Positions 6,594-16,267 of a stretch of 64,000 nucleotides of DNA are shown piece after piece. The first letter of the stretch is position 1. The number at the start of each line of letters is the position of its first letter. Location: positions 1 to 64,000 of the forward strand of contig NZ_QQOA01000029.1 in NCBI RefSeq assembly GCF_003443895.1, read 5' to 3'. The notes under the pieces are model-generated. The model searched no databases. It worked only from the letters and a program-made list of their open reading frames with translations, and was not told the origin of the DNA. The position numbers were made by a program, and so were the translations under genes. The DNA is from Paraburkholderia phosphatilytica (GTDB lineage Bacteria > Pseudomonadota > Gammaproteobacteria > Burkholderiales > Burkholderiaceae).

Positions 6594-8669
6594 TCACGCC
6601 CGCGCGCTCATCGCCATCGAACCCGACATCGCGCGCTGAAACTCCCGGTCGGACAACGGCGAACCGCACAGAAAGCCCTGCATCTGATCGCATTCCAGCG
6701 CGAGCAGCTTCAGCGATTGCGCGACCGTTTCGACGCCTTCCGCGACGACCTCGATGCTAAGTACGCGCGCGAGCGCGACCACCGCCGACAGCAACGCGGA
6801 GCCTTTCGACGACGTATCGTCCAGATCGCTGACGAACGAGCGGTCCACCTTGATCTGGTCGACCCTGAAGTCCTGAAGATGCCCGAGGCTCGAAAAACCG
6901 GTACCGAAATCGTCGAGCGCAACCGAGTAACCACGATCGCGCAGCAACCCGATGACGCGGCTCGTGCGCTTCACGTCCTGCATCGCGGTCGCCTCGGTGA
7001 TCTCGAACATCAATCGTTGCGGCGACACGCCGGCTGCCTTCACGATTTCATCGATGCGCTCCACGACGCGCGGCATATTGAACTGCAACGCTGAAAGATT
7101 CACTGAAATCGTCACGGGCGACAGCCCGTCCTCGTCCCACGCGGCGATATGCGCGCACACCTTGCGCAGCACCCAGTCGCCAATCGGGATCGTCAGACCG
7201 GCGCGTTCCGCGACCGGAATGAATTCGAGCGGCGGCACGTCGCCGAGCACGGGGTGATCCCATCGCAGGAGCGCCTCGGCGCCCGTCAGCGAATTGCCGT
7301 CCACCGTGAATTTCGGCTGGAACACCAGCTTGAATTCCTCTCGCGTCAGCGCAAAGTGCAGATCGCGCTGGATCTGCAGCGATTTCAGCGCGGACTCGTT
7401 CATGCTCTGCTCGAACCGCCGGAACGTGTTGCGCCCGCTTCGCTTCGCGGCATACATCGCGCAGTCCGCGTCGCTCAGGAGCGCGTCGAGCGATGCGGCA
7501 CCGGCGGTTGCCAGCGCAATGCCGATGCTCGCGCCGATCCGGACCGGGATCGACGCATCCAGCAGGAACTCTTCGCTGAGGCTCGCGAGCACCTTGTGCG
7601 CGATCGCGTCGGCGGAGTGCTCGTCGCGCAGGTTGCCCGCGACGATCACGAATTCGTCGCCGCCCAGCCGCGCCACCACGTCGTCGTTGCGCACGCATGC
7701 CGAGAGGCGCGCGGCCACCTGCTTGAGCAGATCGTCGCCGGTCCGGTGACCGAGCGAATCGTTGACCGCCTTGAAACCGTCGAGATCGATGAAGAGCACG
7801 GCCAGCACGCGCGCGACGCGTGCGTTGCGCGTAAACAGTTCGTCGGCGCGCGACATCAGGTACGCGCGGTTGGGCAGGTCGGTGAGCGGGTCGTGCGTGC
7901 CGAGACGGCGGATGGTGTTGGTCGCCTCGTTGAGCGACGCGGCCAGCCGGCTCGACTGCAGGCCGAACAGACACAAGGTGCCGACGAGCACGCAGCTCGA
8001 CGCGACGCCGACCGTCAGCGCCAGCCAGTTCGCGTCGACCTTGTGGGTGCTGAGACAGATGCTGCCGCGCGCGAAGGTCGCCGCGCTCATGCCAGTGTAG
8101 TGCATGCCGGCGATCGCGAACGCCATGATCGCGGCCGCGCCGAGCCGCTTCCAGACGATGTTGTCGCGGGCGGAATCGCGTAGCTGGAACGCCAGCCACA
8201 GCGCGGCGATCGACGCGCCGATCGCGATGCCGATGGAGAGCGCCACCCGGCCAAGGTCGTAGTCGATGCCAGGCGACATCCGCATTGCGGCCATGCCGGT
8301 GTAGTGCATCGCCGCCACGCCGAGCCCCATCACGGTGCCGGCCGCGAAGAGCCGCCGCGGCGAAAGTCCATCGCGGCTGACAGTGGCGAGCGCAACGAAC
8401 GAAGCGAGCACGGCCAGCGCGAGCGATGCGGCGGTGACGTCGATTTCGTAGCCGACCGCGATCGGCAACGTGAGCGCGATCATGCCGATGAAGTGCATCG
8501 ACCAGATGCCGGCGCCCATCGCGCACGCGCTTCCGGCCAGCCAGACGGCGCGCTGACGGCGGCTCGTCACGGTGTTCAGCATCGCGACGCTTTCCAGTGC
8601 GGTGAACGACGCGAGGAAAGCGACGACGACAGACAGACCCGTCAATAGCGGGTTGTAAGCAGCATTCAT
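6594..8669 (-). CDS. MHYT-GGDEF-EAL membrane c-di-GMP enzyme
   Basis: 691 residues. Seven predicted membrane helices form the MHYT sensor (about 1-250) with three copies of the signature (WSMHFIGM, AAMHYTGM, AGMHYTGM), thought to bind copper and sense oxygen, CO or NO. A GGDEF domain has RLGGDEFVIV intact. The C-terminal EAL domain retains AEALLRW, DDFGTGFSSL, KVDRSFV and VVAEGVE, although the usual E(L/I)TES site reads EITEAT. Both cyclase and phosphodiesterase activity are plausible from the residues. It stands alone, 42 nt from the convergent regulator gene. Confidence 0.93.
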   Translation of the reverse strand: MNAAYNPLLTGLSVVVAFLASFTALESVAMLNTVTSRRQRAVWLAGSACAMGAGIWSMHFIGMIALTLPIAVGYEIDVTAASLALAVLASFVALATVSRDGLSPRRLFAAGTVMGLGVAAMHYTGMAAMRMSPGIDYDLGRVALSIGIAIGASIAALWLAFQLRDSARDNIVWKRLGAAAIMAFAIAGMHYTGMSAATFARGSICLSTHKVDANWLALTVGVASSCVLVGTLCLFGLQSSRLAASLNEATNTIRRLGTHDPLTDLPNRAYLMSRADELFTRNARVARVLAVLFIDLDGFKAVNDSLGHRTGDDLLKQVAARLSACVRNDDVVARLGGDEFVIVAGNLRDEHSADAIAHKVLASLSEEFLLDASIPVRIGASIGIALATAGAASLDALLSDADCAMYAAKRSGRNTFRRFEQSMNESALKSLQIQRDLHFALTREEFKLVFQPKFTVDGNSLTGAEALLRWDHPVLGDVPPLEFIPVAERAGLTIPIGDWVLRKVCAHIAAWDEDGLSPVTISVNLSALQFNMPRVVERIDEIVKAAGVSPQRLMFEITEATAMQDVKRTSRVIGLLRDRGYSVALDDFGTGFSSLGHLQDFRVDQIKVDRSFVSDLDDTSSKGSALLSAVVALARVLSIEVVAEGVETVAQSLKLLALECDQMQGFLCGSPLSDREFQRAMSGSMAMSARA

Positions 8670-8941
8670 GATTGGCCCTCTGCGCGCTTGTTATCGGTTA
8701 TGCGCGGCAATGCTCTTAGCGCTCTTGTTGGACAGCGGCCGAATGCTTGCTGAACGATGGGTGTGACCGGGGCCGCCGGCATCGGCCGCGTCTCTCAGCG
8801 CGGCACGTGCCAGGACGCATCAATGCGCCTTGACCGACGTGTTAACGGCAGCGTCGGGGGTTACTGAAGGGCCCTTGGTCACCGCGATCTCGCGTTTCGC
8901 GTACTGCGAAGCGGCGAGCGCGGCCGTTCGGGTCGACCTGC

Positions 8942-9226
8942 TCAATGCAAGGCGGCCTTGTAAGCGGACAGCGCTGCGCCGAGTTCCTCGTCGGTCAGCG
9001 CGGGGGCCGATGTGAACGAAAACAGATCGCCCCATTGCAGCACCCAGGCCGCGAGGCCACTGGTGTCCGCTGCCTCGACCACCGCAAACCCGCTCAATTC
9101 GCCGATCACATGCCAGCGCCCCAGCAACGCGACACCCGCCGGCGGACGGCCGCCGGTTTCCAAGAAACGCTCTATGGCGGACGCTTGTACGGTTGGCAGA
9201 CCTTTCCATTGGACGATGAATTTCAT
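8942..9226 (-). CDS. DUF3303-like small protein
   Basis: 94 residues. MKFIVQW at the start, RPPAGVALLGRWH in the middle and a C-terminal acidic/Ala-rich end are the pattern of the DUF3303 family (dimeric alpha-beta-barrel-like fold, unknown function). Start at 9226 is fixed by GAGGAG 8 nt upstream; a longer open frame to 9523 has no comparable site. Monocistronic, with about 270 bp to the MHYT gene on one side and about 390 bp to the small membrane protein on the other. Confidence 0.8.
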   Translation of the reverse strand: MKFIVQWKGLPTVQASAIERFLETGGRPPAGVALLGRWHVIGELSGFAVVEAADTSGLAAWVLQWGDLFSFTSAPALTDEELGAALSAYKAALH

Positions 9227-9615
9227 GACGAATCTCCTCGGGTCTGGATTAACCATCATAGGCGGGCGCATGTGCGATACAGGATCGAATTTCAGAAACT
9301 CGCGCCGATCGCCCGACGCGTGAGGACTCGATTGGCTGCGACGATCCGTCGTGTTATGTATCCGCACCGCGGTTTGCGCGACGCTCGTGAGTTGGCTCGC
9401 GGGTTCGCTCACTTCAAGCGGCACGCAAGCGCCGCACACGAGAAATTTACGGTAAGGACTCCCGCATACTGCGAAATCCCATTGCGGCAAGGCCCGGCGG
9501 AAACGCAAAACGCGTACACGCATTCGTCGCTAAAGAACCACCGTGCATATGCCGACAAAAGAGACACAAGACCCGCTTGATCCTGTCTGAAGAATGGCCG
9601 CCCCGGGAGGATTCC
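9227..9615. other. Intergenic, divergent promoter region
   Basis: Separates the minus-strand DUF3303 gene from the plus-strand small membrane protein. Both start sites have good Shine-Dalgarno sequences, so both promoters should lie here. I see no convincing hairpin, repeat or RNA gene. Confidence 0.6.
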
Positions 9616-9954
9616 ATGAACGTCGTCGCTCGCAAAGCCTGGTGGTCCGCCTGCCGCCTGTGCACGCTGCTGGTCAGCGTGCTGTCGTTCGCGCTGTATG
9701 CCGCGGTTGCCGCCGGCGCCGGCTGGGCGCTGCTGCATCTGCCGGACCTCTGGCGTCTGCATATCGAAGACCAGACCTCGCCGGCCTATCGGGCGGCGAT
9801 CGTGACGGCGAGCGGTTTCCTGACGGTCATCCTGTGCCTCGCGTTCACGGCCCGCGCGATCGAAATGCTGGTCGATTCCACGCGCGTCGCGCATGTCACG
9901 ATACGCAGCCGCCGCGACAACCGCCTGCTGATGAAAGACATCACGCGCGATTGA
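9616..9954 (+). CDS. Small membrane protein, two predicted helices
   Basis: 112 residues. Hydrophobic segments at about 15-42 (LCTLLVSVLSFALYAAVAAG) and 66-90 (AAIVTASGFLTVILCLAFTA) are separated by a polar loop, and the C-terminus is basic (IRSRRDNRLLMKDITRD). Start at ATG 9616 with GGAGG 5 nt upstream. No family recognised. It stands alone 290 bp before the beta-glucosidase cluster and is unlikely to be part of it, because the glucosidase has its own operator. Confidence 0.65.
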   Translation: MNVVARKAWWSACRLCTLLVSVLSFALYAAVAAGAGWALLHLPDLWRLHIEDQTSPAYRAAIVTASGFLTVILCLAFTARAIEMLVDSTRVAHVTIRSRRDNRLLMKDITRD

Positions 9955-10156
9955 TTCGGCATCCATATCAATTTCGCATCCTGTCACGGCATTGAAATCC
10001 GGCTCAGGCGCCGCGTCCTGACCATCGCCCTCATCTGCGCGCAGCGCGCACCGTCATAACCGCGGCGCTCTGCCCGCTCCGCAACACCCCGCTCCCGCCT
10101 CCAGAAAAACCCTGATTGCCCGCCGGAATTCGCCGCTGCTATCGTGGCCAGGTTGA

Positions 10157-10172
10157 GTGGAAGCGCTTCCAC
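10157..10172. promoter_or_regulatory. LacI-family operator in front of the beta-glucosidase
   Basis: GTGGAAGCGCTTCCAC is a perfect 16-bp palindrome with the central CG step and GAAGCGCTTC core typical of LacI/GalR sugar regulators. It lies 75 bp upstream of the GTG start of the glucosidase. The obvious binder is the LacI protein encoded at 16268, at the end of the same cluster. Confidence 0.8.
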
Positions 10173-10246
10173 ACCCTGCGCGCCAACCACCCGCTGCACC
10201 AATTTCGCTGGTTCCGTTCACCGACGCGCTTCGAACAGGAGGTCTC

Positions 10247-11638
10247 GTGGCAACCGACGCCCTCGCCGTCCCCGGTCTTTCGTCCGACGATCCGTTCACC
10301 CCGGCTTCCGATTCCGCAATGTGGCGCCGGGACTTCCTGTTCGGCACCGCCACCGCGTCCTACCAGATCGAAGGCGCGGTCCACGAAGACGGCCGTCTGC
10401 CGTCGATCTGGGACACCTTCTCGGCCACGCCCGGCAAGGTGCTCGCGGGCGATACCGGCGAAGTGGCGTGCGATCACTACCACCGCTGGGAAAGCGACCT
10501 CGACATGCTGTCGGCGCTGAACGTCGATGCGTACCGGCTGTCGCTCGCGTGGCCGCGCGTGATGGACGAACGCGGCCAGCCGAACCGCAAGGGCATCGAC
10601 TTCTACAAACGCCTGCTCGGCCGCCTGAAAGAAAAAGGCCTGCAGACCTTCGTCACGCTGTATCACTGGGATCTGCCGCAGTATCTGGAGGATCGCGGCG
10701 GCTGGCTGAACCGCGATATCGCGCACCGCTTCGCCGACTATACGGATCTGATGAGCCGCGAGCTGACGGGCCAGGTCGACGCGTGGATGACACTGAACGA
10801 GCCATGGTGCTCCGCGTATCTCGGCTACGGCAACGGCCATCATGCGCCGGGGCTCGCGAACGGCCGCTTCGCGACGCAGGCGATGCATCATCTTTTGCTT
10901 GGGCATGGTGAAGCAGTCCAGGTGCTGCGCGCGAACGACCCGCGCGCGAAGGTCGGCATCGTCGCGAACGTCGGGCGCGGTACGACCGATACCGACCGCG
11001 ACGCGGACCGCCACGCCGCGCATCTGTTCGAGGTGCAGCACAACGCGTGGATTCTCGATCCGCTCCTCAAGGGTCGCTATCCGGATGAGCTCTTCGAGCT
11101 GTGGCCCGGCACCGAACCGCTCGCGCTGCCGGGCGACATGGAGAAAATCGCCGCGCCGCTCGATTTCCTCGGCATCAACTATTACTTCCGTACCAATGTG
11201 CGCAGCGACGGCGCGCACGGTTTCGTCGAGGCGCCGCTCACGGGCGTCGAGCGTACGCAGATGGGCTGGGAAGTGCATCCCGATGGTTTGCGCGACCTGC
11301 TGGTCGGCTTCCATCGACACTACCCGACGCTGCCGCCCATCTACATCACCGAAAACGGCATGGCCTCGGACGACGAGGTCGTCGACGGCCGCGTCGACGA
11401 TCCGCAGCGCATCGCATTCCTCAAGCGCCATCTCTCGGCGGTCGATCAGGCGATCAAGGCCGGCGTCGACATCCGCGGCTACTTCATCTGGTCGCTGATG
11501 GACAACTTCGAGTGGGCGTTCGGCTACGAGCGACGCTTCGGCGTCGTGCACGTCGACTATCGCACGCAGGAACGCACGTTCAAGCGCAGCGCCCATCTGA
11601 TCGCGAAGTTCCTCGCGGAGCGCGACGCGCGCACCTGA
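10247..11638 (+). CDS. Beta-glucosidase, glycoside hydrolase family 1
   Basis: 463 residues, the normal GH1 length, single (beta/alpha)8 domain. The acid/base is E185 in TLNEPW and the nucleophile E369 in YITENG. The N-terminal FLFGTATASYQIEGA and the late WSLMDNFEWAFGY are family signatures. No signal peptide, so it acts in the cytoplasm on imported beta-glucosides such as cellobiose. Start at GTG 10247 because AGGAGG lies 5 nt upstream; the frame stays open to 10157 but that part is the operator. It is the first gene of a sugar cluster with an ABC importer and LacI regulator downstream. Confidence 0.94.
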   Translation: MATDALAVPGLSSDDPFTPASDSAMWRRDFLFGTATASYQIEGAVHEDGRLPSIWDTFSATPGKVLAGDTGEVACDHYHRWESDLDMLSALNVDAYRLSLAWPRVMDERGQPNRKGIDFYKRLLGRLKEKGLQTFVTLYHWDLPQYLEDRGGWLNRDIAHRFADYTDLMSRELTGQVDAWMTLNEPWCSAYLGYGNGHHAPGLANGRFATQAMHHLLLGHGEAVQVLRANDPRAKVGIVANVGRGTTDTDRDADRHAAHLFEVQHNAWILDPLLKGRYPDELFELWPGTEPLALPGDMEKIAAPLDFLGINYYFRTNVRSDGAHGFVEAPLTGVERTQMGWEVHPDGLRDLLVGFHRHYPTLPPIYITENGMASDDEVVDGRVDDPQRIAFLKRHLSAVDQAIKAGVDIRGYFIWSLMDNFEWAFGYERRFGVVHVDYRTQERTFKRSAHLIAKFLAERDART

Positions 11639-11803
11639 ACCGCGCGTCACGAACGTGACAGCGACGCCAGGCACCATGCGGCGCAACACCGGCTCCACCG
11701 CAGTCCCGGACGTGCCACAATCATTGCCGTTGCCCGGCCATGACGGCACGCGATCATCGATCGACGTGAAAAAAACCAGGGCGCAACGCCCACTGGAGAC
11801 AGC

Positions 11804-13069
11804 ATGAACAGCAAACGCAGGATCGTGCGCACCGTCACTGTTGCCGTCGCGATGGCCGTCGCGGGCATCGCGGGTCTCGTCGTGAATACGACGGCAGAGG
11901 CCGATGCGCCGCTCAAGGCAAACGTGATCCACTGGTGGACCTCCGGCGGCGAATCGGCCGCGATCCGGCAGTTCGCCAATGCGTACGACCAGGCGGGCGG
12001 CCAGTGGGTCGACAACGCGATCGCGGGCGCCGACCAGGCGCGCGCGGCGGCGATCAACCGGATCGTCGGCGGCAATCCGCCCACCGCCGCGCAGTTCAAC
12101 ACGTCGAAGCAGTTTCACGACCTGATCGACCAGGGCATGCTGAACAACGTCGATACCGTCGCGACCAAAGAGAACTGGAACGCGATCTTCCCGCAGTCCA
12201 TTCTCGATGCGATCAAGGTCAAGGGGCACTTCTACGCGGCCCCGGTCGACATCCACATGCAGGACTGGTTCTTCTATTCGAAGGCGGCGTTCCAGAAGGC
12301 CGGCATCGGCGGCGAACCGCAGAACTTCGACCAGCTCTTCGCCGATCTCGACAAGCTGAAAGCCGCGGGCCTGATTCCGCTCGCGCTAGGCGGCCAGGCA
12401 TGGCAGGAAAAGATCACGTTCGATGCGATCTTCGCGGACCTCGACACGAACCTCTATATGAAGGTGTATCGCGACCGCGACGTCAACGCCGTCAATTCGC
12501 CTGCATTCAAGAATGTGCTCGTCACGTTCAAGCGCCTGCACAACTATGTGGATGCGGGTTCGCCGGGCCGTAACTGGAACGACGCGACGGCGCTCGTGAT
12601 TTCCGGCAAGGCGGGCATGCAGATCATGGGCGACTGGGCGAAGGGCGAGTTCTCGGCCGCGCATCAGGAACCCGGCAAGGACTTCGGCTGCTTCCCCGGC
12701 TTCGGGCCGCATTCGCCTTACATGGTGGCGGGCGACGTGTTCGTGTTCCCGAAGACGGACAACCCGGAGCAGGTCAAGGCACAGCAACTGCTCGCGACCG
12801 TGATGACGTCGCCGGCCGCGCAGGTCGCGTTCAGCGCGAAGAAAGGTTCGATCCCGATCCGCCCCGACGTCGATACGTCGAGCCTCGACATGTGCGCGAA
12901 GGAAGGCATTGCGATCATGAAGGACAAGTCGCGCCAGCTACCCAATCCGGAGATGCTGATCTCGCCTGACGTGCAGGGCGCGCTGCAGGACGTGATCACG
13001 AACTACTGGAACAGGAACGAGTCCGCGGAAGACGCGCAGAAGGCCTTCGCAGGCGCGATCCAGGGCTAG
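11804..13069 (+). CDS. CUT1-type sugar ABC transporter, substrate-binding protein
   Basis: 421 residues with a Sec signal (basic NSKRR, then a hydrophobic core to about residue 32). The mature protein begins with IHWWTSGGESAAIRQF, the classic start of glucose, mannose or oligosaccharide binding proteins of the GtsA type. Periplasmic. Followed 20 nt later by the first permease gene. Context with a cytoplasmic beta-glucosidase suggests uptake of cellobiose or another beta-glucoside, though GtsA-like proteins often bind glucose. Confidence 0.92.
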   Translation: MNSKRRIVRTVTVAVAMAVAGIAGLVVNTTAEADAPLKANVIHWWTSGGESAAIRQFANAYDQAGGQWVDNAIAGADQARAAAINRIVGGNPPTAAQFNTSKQFHDLIDQGMLNNVDTVATKENWNAIFPQSILDAIKVKGHFYAAPVDIHMQDWFFYSKAAFQKAGIGGEPQNFDQLFADLDKLKAAGLIPLALGGQAWQEKITFDAIFADLDTNLYMKVYRDRDVNAVNSPAFKNVLVTFKRLHNYVDAGSPGRNWNDATALVISGKAGMQIMGDWAKGEFSAAHQEPGKDFGCFPGFGPHSPYMVAGDVFVFPKTDNPEQVKAQQLLATVMTSPAAQVAFSAKKGSIPIRPDVDTSSLDMCAKEGIAIMKDKSRQLPNPEMLISPDVQGALQDVITNYWNRNESAEDAQKAFAGAIQG

Positions 13070-13089
13070 TCGCCGCCAACGCCACGAAG

Positions 13090-14040
13090 ATGAAAGCCGC
13101 CATCACGTCCGCCCTTTCCACCGCGCGTACAGCCGCCCCGGCAAAGCGCGGACGCCGGCCGCTCGGCCGCCGTTTTCCGGTGGCCGCGTGGATCGCGCTC
13201 CTGCCGATGGTGGTGACCGTCGTGTTCGCGTACGTGGGCACGATGCTGTGGACCGCGCGCATTTCGCTCAGCAACTCGCACTCGCTGCCCGTCGACGACT
13301 TCATCGGCGGCGAGCAGTATGCGCGGCTCTTCCACAACGCGCGCTGGCTGCTGTCGCTGCAGAACATGATCGTGATCGGCGTGTGCTTCATCGCCGGCTG
13401 TCTCGTGATCGGCACGCTGCTCGCGATCTTCATCGACCAGCGCGTGACGGCCGAAGGCGTGCTGCGCACGATCTTCCTGTATCCGTACGCGATGTCGTTC
13501 GTCGCGACCGGGCTCGTGTGGCAATGGATCCTCAATCCGGAGCTCGGCATCCAGCACGTGCTGCACCGGCTCGGCTTCACGCATGCGCATTTCGACTGGA
13601 TCGTGCAGCAGGACATGGTGATCTACACGGTCGTGATCGCCACCGTCTGGCAGGCGTCCGGCCTCGTGATGGCGCTGATGCTGGCGGGCCTCCGCGGCAT
13701 CGACGACGAGATCTGGAAAGCCGCGCGTGTGGACGGCATTCCGCGCTGGCGCGTGTATGCGAGCATCGTGATCCCGATGCTTGGACCGTCGATCACCACC
13801 GCGTTCGTGCTGCTGTTCGTGATGATCGTCAAGCTCTACGACGCGGTGGTCGCGATGACCCAGGGCGGCCCCGGCACCGCGAGCGAAGTGCCCGCGAAGT
13901 TCATCATGGACTATCTGTTCAACCGCGCGAACATCGGGCTCGCGTCGGCGGCTTCGATCGTGCTGCTCGTCACGGTGCTCGCGATCCTCGCGCCGTTCTT
14001 TTACGCCCGCAGCCGCGCCTCGCTGCGCAAGGCGGTGTGA
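13090..14040 (+). CDS. Sugar ABC transporter permease (MalF/UgpA-like)
   Basis: 316 residues, six predicted helices. The EAA loop that contacts the ATPase is visible as DEIWKAARVDGIPRWRVYAS followed by IVIPMLGP. Inner-membrane subunit of the importer. The basic N-terminus RGRRPLGRR precedes the first helix at about residue 34. Its TGA overlaps the ATG of the second permease gene by one base. Confidence 0.93.
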   Translation: MKAAITSALSTARTAAPAKRGRRPLGRRFPVAAWIALLPMVVTVVFAYVGTMLWTARISLSNSHSLPVDDFIGGEQYARLFHNARWLLSLQNMIVIGVCFIAGCLVIGTLLAIFIDQRVTAEGVLRTIFLYPYAMSFVATGLVWQWILNPELGIQHVLHRLGFTHAHFDWIVQQDMVIYTVVIATVWQASGLVMALMLAGLRGIDDEIWKAARVDGIPRWRVYASIVIPMLGPSITTAFVLLFVMIVKLYDAVVAMTQGGPGTASEVPAKFIMDYLFNRANIGLASAASIVLLVTVLAILAPFFYARSRASLRKAV

Positions 14041-14954
14041 TGAACACGCTCTCGCAATCGCCACGCTCGTTGACCGAAAAACGCGCGCCGCGCAGGAAGC
14101 GCCCGTTCTTCACGCCGGCGCGCGTCGGCATCTACGCGTTCCTGATCGTCTCGGCGCTGTTCTTCCTGTTGCCGCTCTACGTGATGCTGGTCACGTCGGT
14201 GAAGCCGATGAGCGAGATCCGGCTCGGCAACCTGCTCGCGCTGCCCGCCCACTTCACGCTCGCGCCGTGGCGCGACGCGTGGCTTTCCGCGTGCACCGGG
14301 CTCGACTGCAACGGCATCCGCGTCGGCTTCTGGAACTCGGTGCGCATCGTCGTGCCGAGCACGATTTTCTCGATCGCGGTGGGCGCGGTGAACGGCTACG
14401 CGATGTCGTTCTGGCGGCCGCGCGGCGCCGGCGTGCTGTTCGCGATCCTGCTCGCGGGCGCGTTCATTCCGGTGCAGGTGCTCGTCTATCCGCTCGTGCG
14501 CGTGCTGGCGAGCGTGCATCTGTTCAGCTCGCTGCCGGGTATCGTGATCATTCATACGATCTTCGGCATGCCGATCATGACGCTGCTGTTCCGCAACTAC
14601 TACGCGGCGATTCCGCTCGAGCTGTTCAAGGCGGCGCGCATCGACGGCGGCGGTTTCTGGCGCATCTTCGTGCAGCTGATGCTGCCGATGTCGACGCCGA
14701 TCATCGTGGTCGCGATCATCATGCAGGTCACCGGCATCTGGAACGACTTCATTCTGGGCCTCGTGTTCGCCGGCACCGACAACCTGCCGATGACGGTGCA
14801 GTTGAACAACATCATCAACACGACGACCGGCGAGCGTCTGTACGACGTGAACATGGCCGCGACGATCCTGACGTCGCTGGTGCCGCTCGCGGTCTATTTC
14901 CTGTCGGGACGCTGGTTCGTGCGCGGCATCGCGACCGGCGCGATCAAGGGCTAA
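14040..14954 (+). CDS. Sugar ABC transporter permease (MalG/UgpE-like)
   Basis: 304 residues, six predicted helices, with the EAA motif LELFKAARIDGGGFWRIF and then QLMLPM. Start at ATG 14040, overlapping the stop of the upstream permease. The open frame back to 13188 is the alternate frame of that gene and is not coding. Ends in GAIKG, a common C-terminus in this subfamily. Confidence 0.93.
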   Translation: MNTLSQSPRSLTEKRAPRRKRPFFTPARVGIYAFLIVSALFFLLPLYVMLVTSVKPMSEIRLGNLLALPAHFTLAPWRDAWLSACTGLDCNGIRVGFWNSVRIVVPSTIFSIAVGAVNGYAMSFWRPRGAGVLFAILLAGAFIPVQVLVYPLVRVLASVHLFSSLPGIVIIHTIFGMPIMTLLFRNYYAAIPLELFKAARIDGGGFWRIFVQLMLPMSTPIIVVAIIMQVTGIWNDFILGLVFAGTDNLPMTVQLNNIINTTTGERLYDVNMAATILTSLVPLAVYFLSGRWFVRGIATGAIKG

Positions 14955-14966
14955 GGATGAGCTGCG

Positions 14967-16067
14967 ATGGCTAGTCTGGCGAACGTTTCGGTGCGCGACC
15001 TCAAGATCCAGCTCGGTGCGAACACGGTCATCGACGCGCTCGATCTCGAAGTCGAACCCGGCGAGTTTCTCGTGCTGCTCGGGCCATCCGGCTGCGGCAA
15101 GTCCACGTTGCTGCACAGCATCGCGGGCCTGATCGACGTGGCGGGCGGCAGCATCGAGATCGGGGGGCAGGACATGACATGGGCCGATCCGAAGGACCGG
15201 CACATCGCGCTCGTGTTCCAGTCGTACGCGCTTTATCCGACCATGAACGTCGAGCGCAATCTGTCATTCGCGCTCCGCATCAACGGCACGCCGAAGGCGG
15301 ATATCGAGCGGCGCGTCGCACGCGCGGCGGACATGCTGCAGCTCGGCCCGCTCCTCAAGCGCCGGCCGGCGCAGCTGTCCGGCGGCCAGCGGCAGCGCGT
15401 CGCGATCGGCCGCGCGATCGTGCGCGAAGCGGACGTGTTCCTGTTCGACGAGCCGCTGTCGAATCTCGACGCGAAGCTGCGCACTGAGCTGCGCCGCGAG
15501 CTGAAGCAGCTGCACATGCGCCTCAACGCAACGATGATCTACGTGACGCACGATCAGGTGGAAGCGATGACGCTCGCCACGCGGATGGCGGTGATGCGCG
15601 GCGGCGTGATCCAGCAGATCGGCACGCCCGCCGAGCTCTACGCGCGGCCCGCGAACCTGTTCGTCGCGACCTTCCTCGGCACGCCGCCGATGAACCTGAT
15701 CTCGGGCCGGCTCGAACGCCGCGACGGCGCGGTGCGTTTTTTTAGCGATCAGCTCGATCTCGATCTGTCCGGCTATGCGTTTCGCGATTATCCTGACGAA
15801 GCGCGCGCGTGCCAGCTCGGCATTCGTCCGGAAGACGTGCAGGTCGGCGCGGTCGAAGTGGGCGCGCCGGGCGGTCAGCTGAATGCGCGCGTGATGCTCG
15901 TCGAACCGATGGGCAACCATCGTGTGCTGTGGCTCGACTATCCTGAAGCACAGGTCGCATCGATCGTGCAGGACAAGCGCCCGGTCGCGGTGGGCGACCA
16001 GACCGGTTTTGCGCTGGATACCGCGCATGTGTCGCTGTTCGACGAGGCGACCGGAGTGCGGCTTTGA
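14967..16067 (+). CDS. Sugar ABC transporter ATPase (UgpC/MalK-like)
   Basis: 366 residues. Walker A GPSGCGKST (39-47), the signature LSGGQRQRVAIGRA, Walker B ADVFLFDEP and the H-loop YVTHDQVEAM are all intact. A TOBE/OB regulatory domain occupies about 240-366. It energises the two permeases. It is 12 nt after the second permease and is the last gene of the transporter operon. The coding sequence is followed by a 13-bp tandem repeat. Confidence 0.94.
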   Translation: MASLANVSVRDLKIQLGANTVIDALDLEVEPGEFLVLLGPSGCGKSTLLHSIAGLIDVAGGSIEIGGQDMTWADPKDRHIALVFQSYALYPTMNVERNLSFALRINGTPKADIERRVARAADMLQLGPLLKRRPAQLSGGQRQRVAIGRAIVREADVFLFDEPLSNLDAKLRTELRRELKQLHMRLNATMIYVTHDQVEAMTLATRMAVMRGGVIQQIGTPAELYARPANLFVATFLGTPPMNLISGRLERRDGAVRFFSDQLDLDLSGYAFRDYPDEARACQLGIRPEDVQVGAVEVGAPGGQLNARVMLVEPMGNHRVLWLDYPEAQVASIVQDKRPVAVGDQTGFALDTAHVSLFDEATGVRL

Positions 16068-16158
16068 CACAGGGATTTGAAGCAGGGCTTTCAAGCAGGG
16101 CTTTCAAGCAGGGCTTTCAGGCAGGATTTTCAGGCAGGGCTTTTAAGCAGGACTCTGA
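16068..16158. repeat. Seven tandem 13-bp repeats after the ABC ATPase gene
   Basis: Seven 13-bp units run from the stop codon onward. Three are identical (AGCAGGGCTTTCA at 16081, 16094 and 16107), two differ by one to three bases (16120, 16133), and the two edge units are degenerate (16068 and 16146). This is minisatellite-like and noncoding. Copy number probably varies between strains. It separates the transporter operon from the LacI gene. Confidence 0.9.
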
Positions 16159-16267
16159 ATAGTGCGGCCTCGCGCACGGCGCGAATGCTCAGGCAATAGC
16201 AGGCTTGCAGGAAAACGCGTCTGGCCTCGGCCGGCGCACATGACATAAACGGATATTCGGAGACCTC

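Noticed and set aside
8820..9209. Minus-strand frame of 129 codons overlapping the DUF3303 gene
   Set aside because: Different frame from the DUF3303 protein, no ribosome site, Arg-rich shadow.
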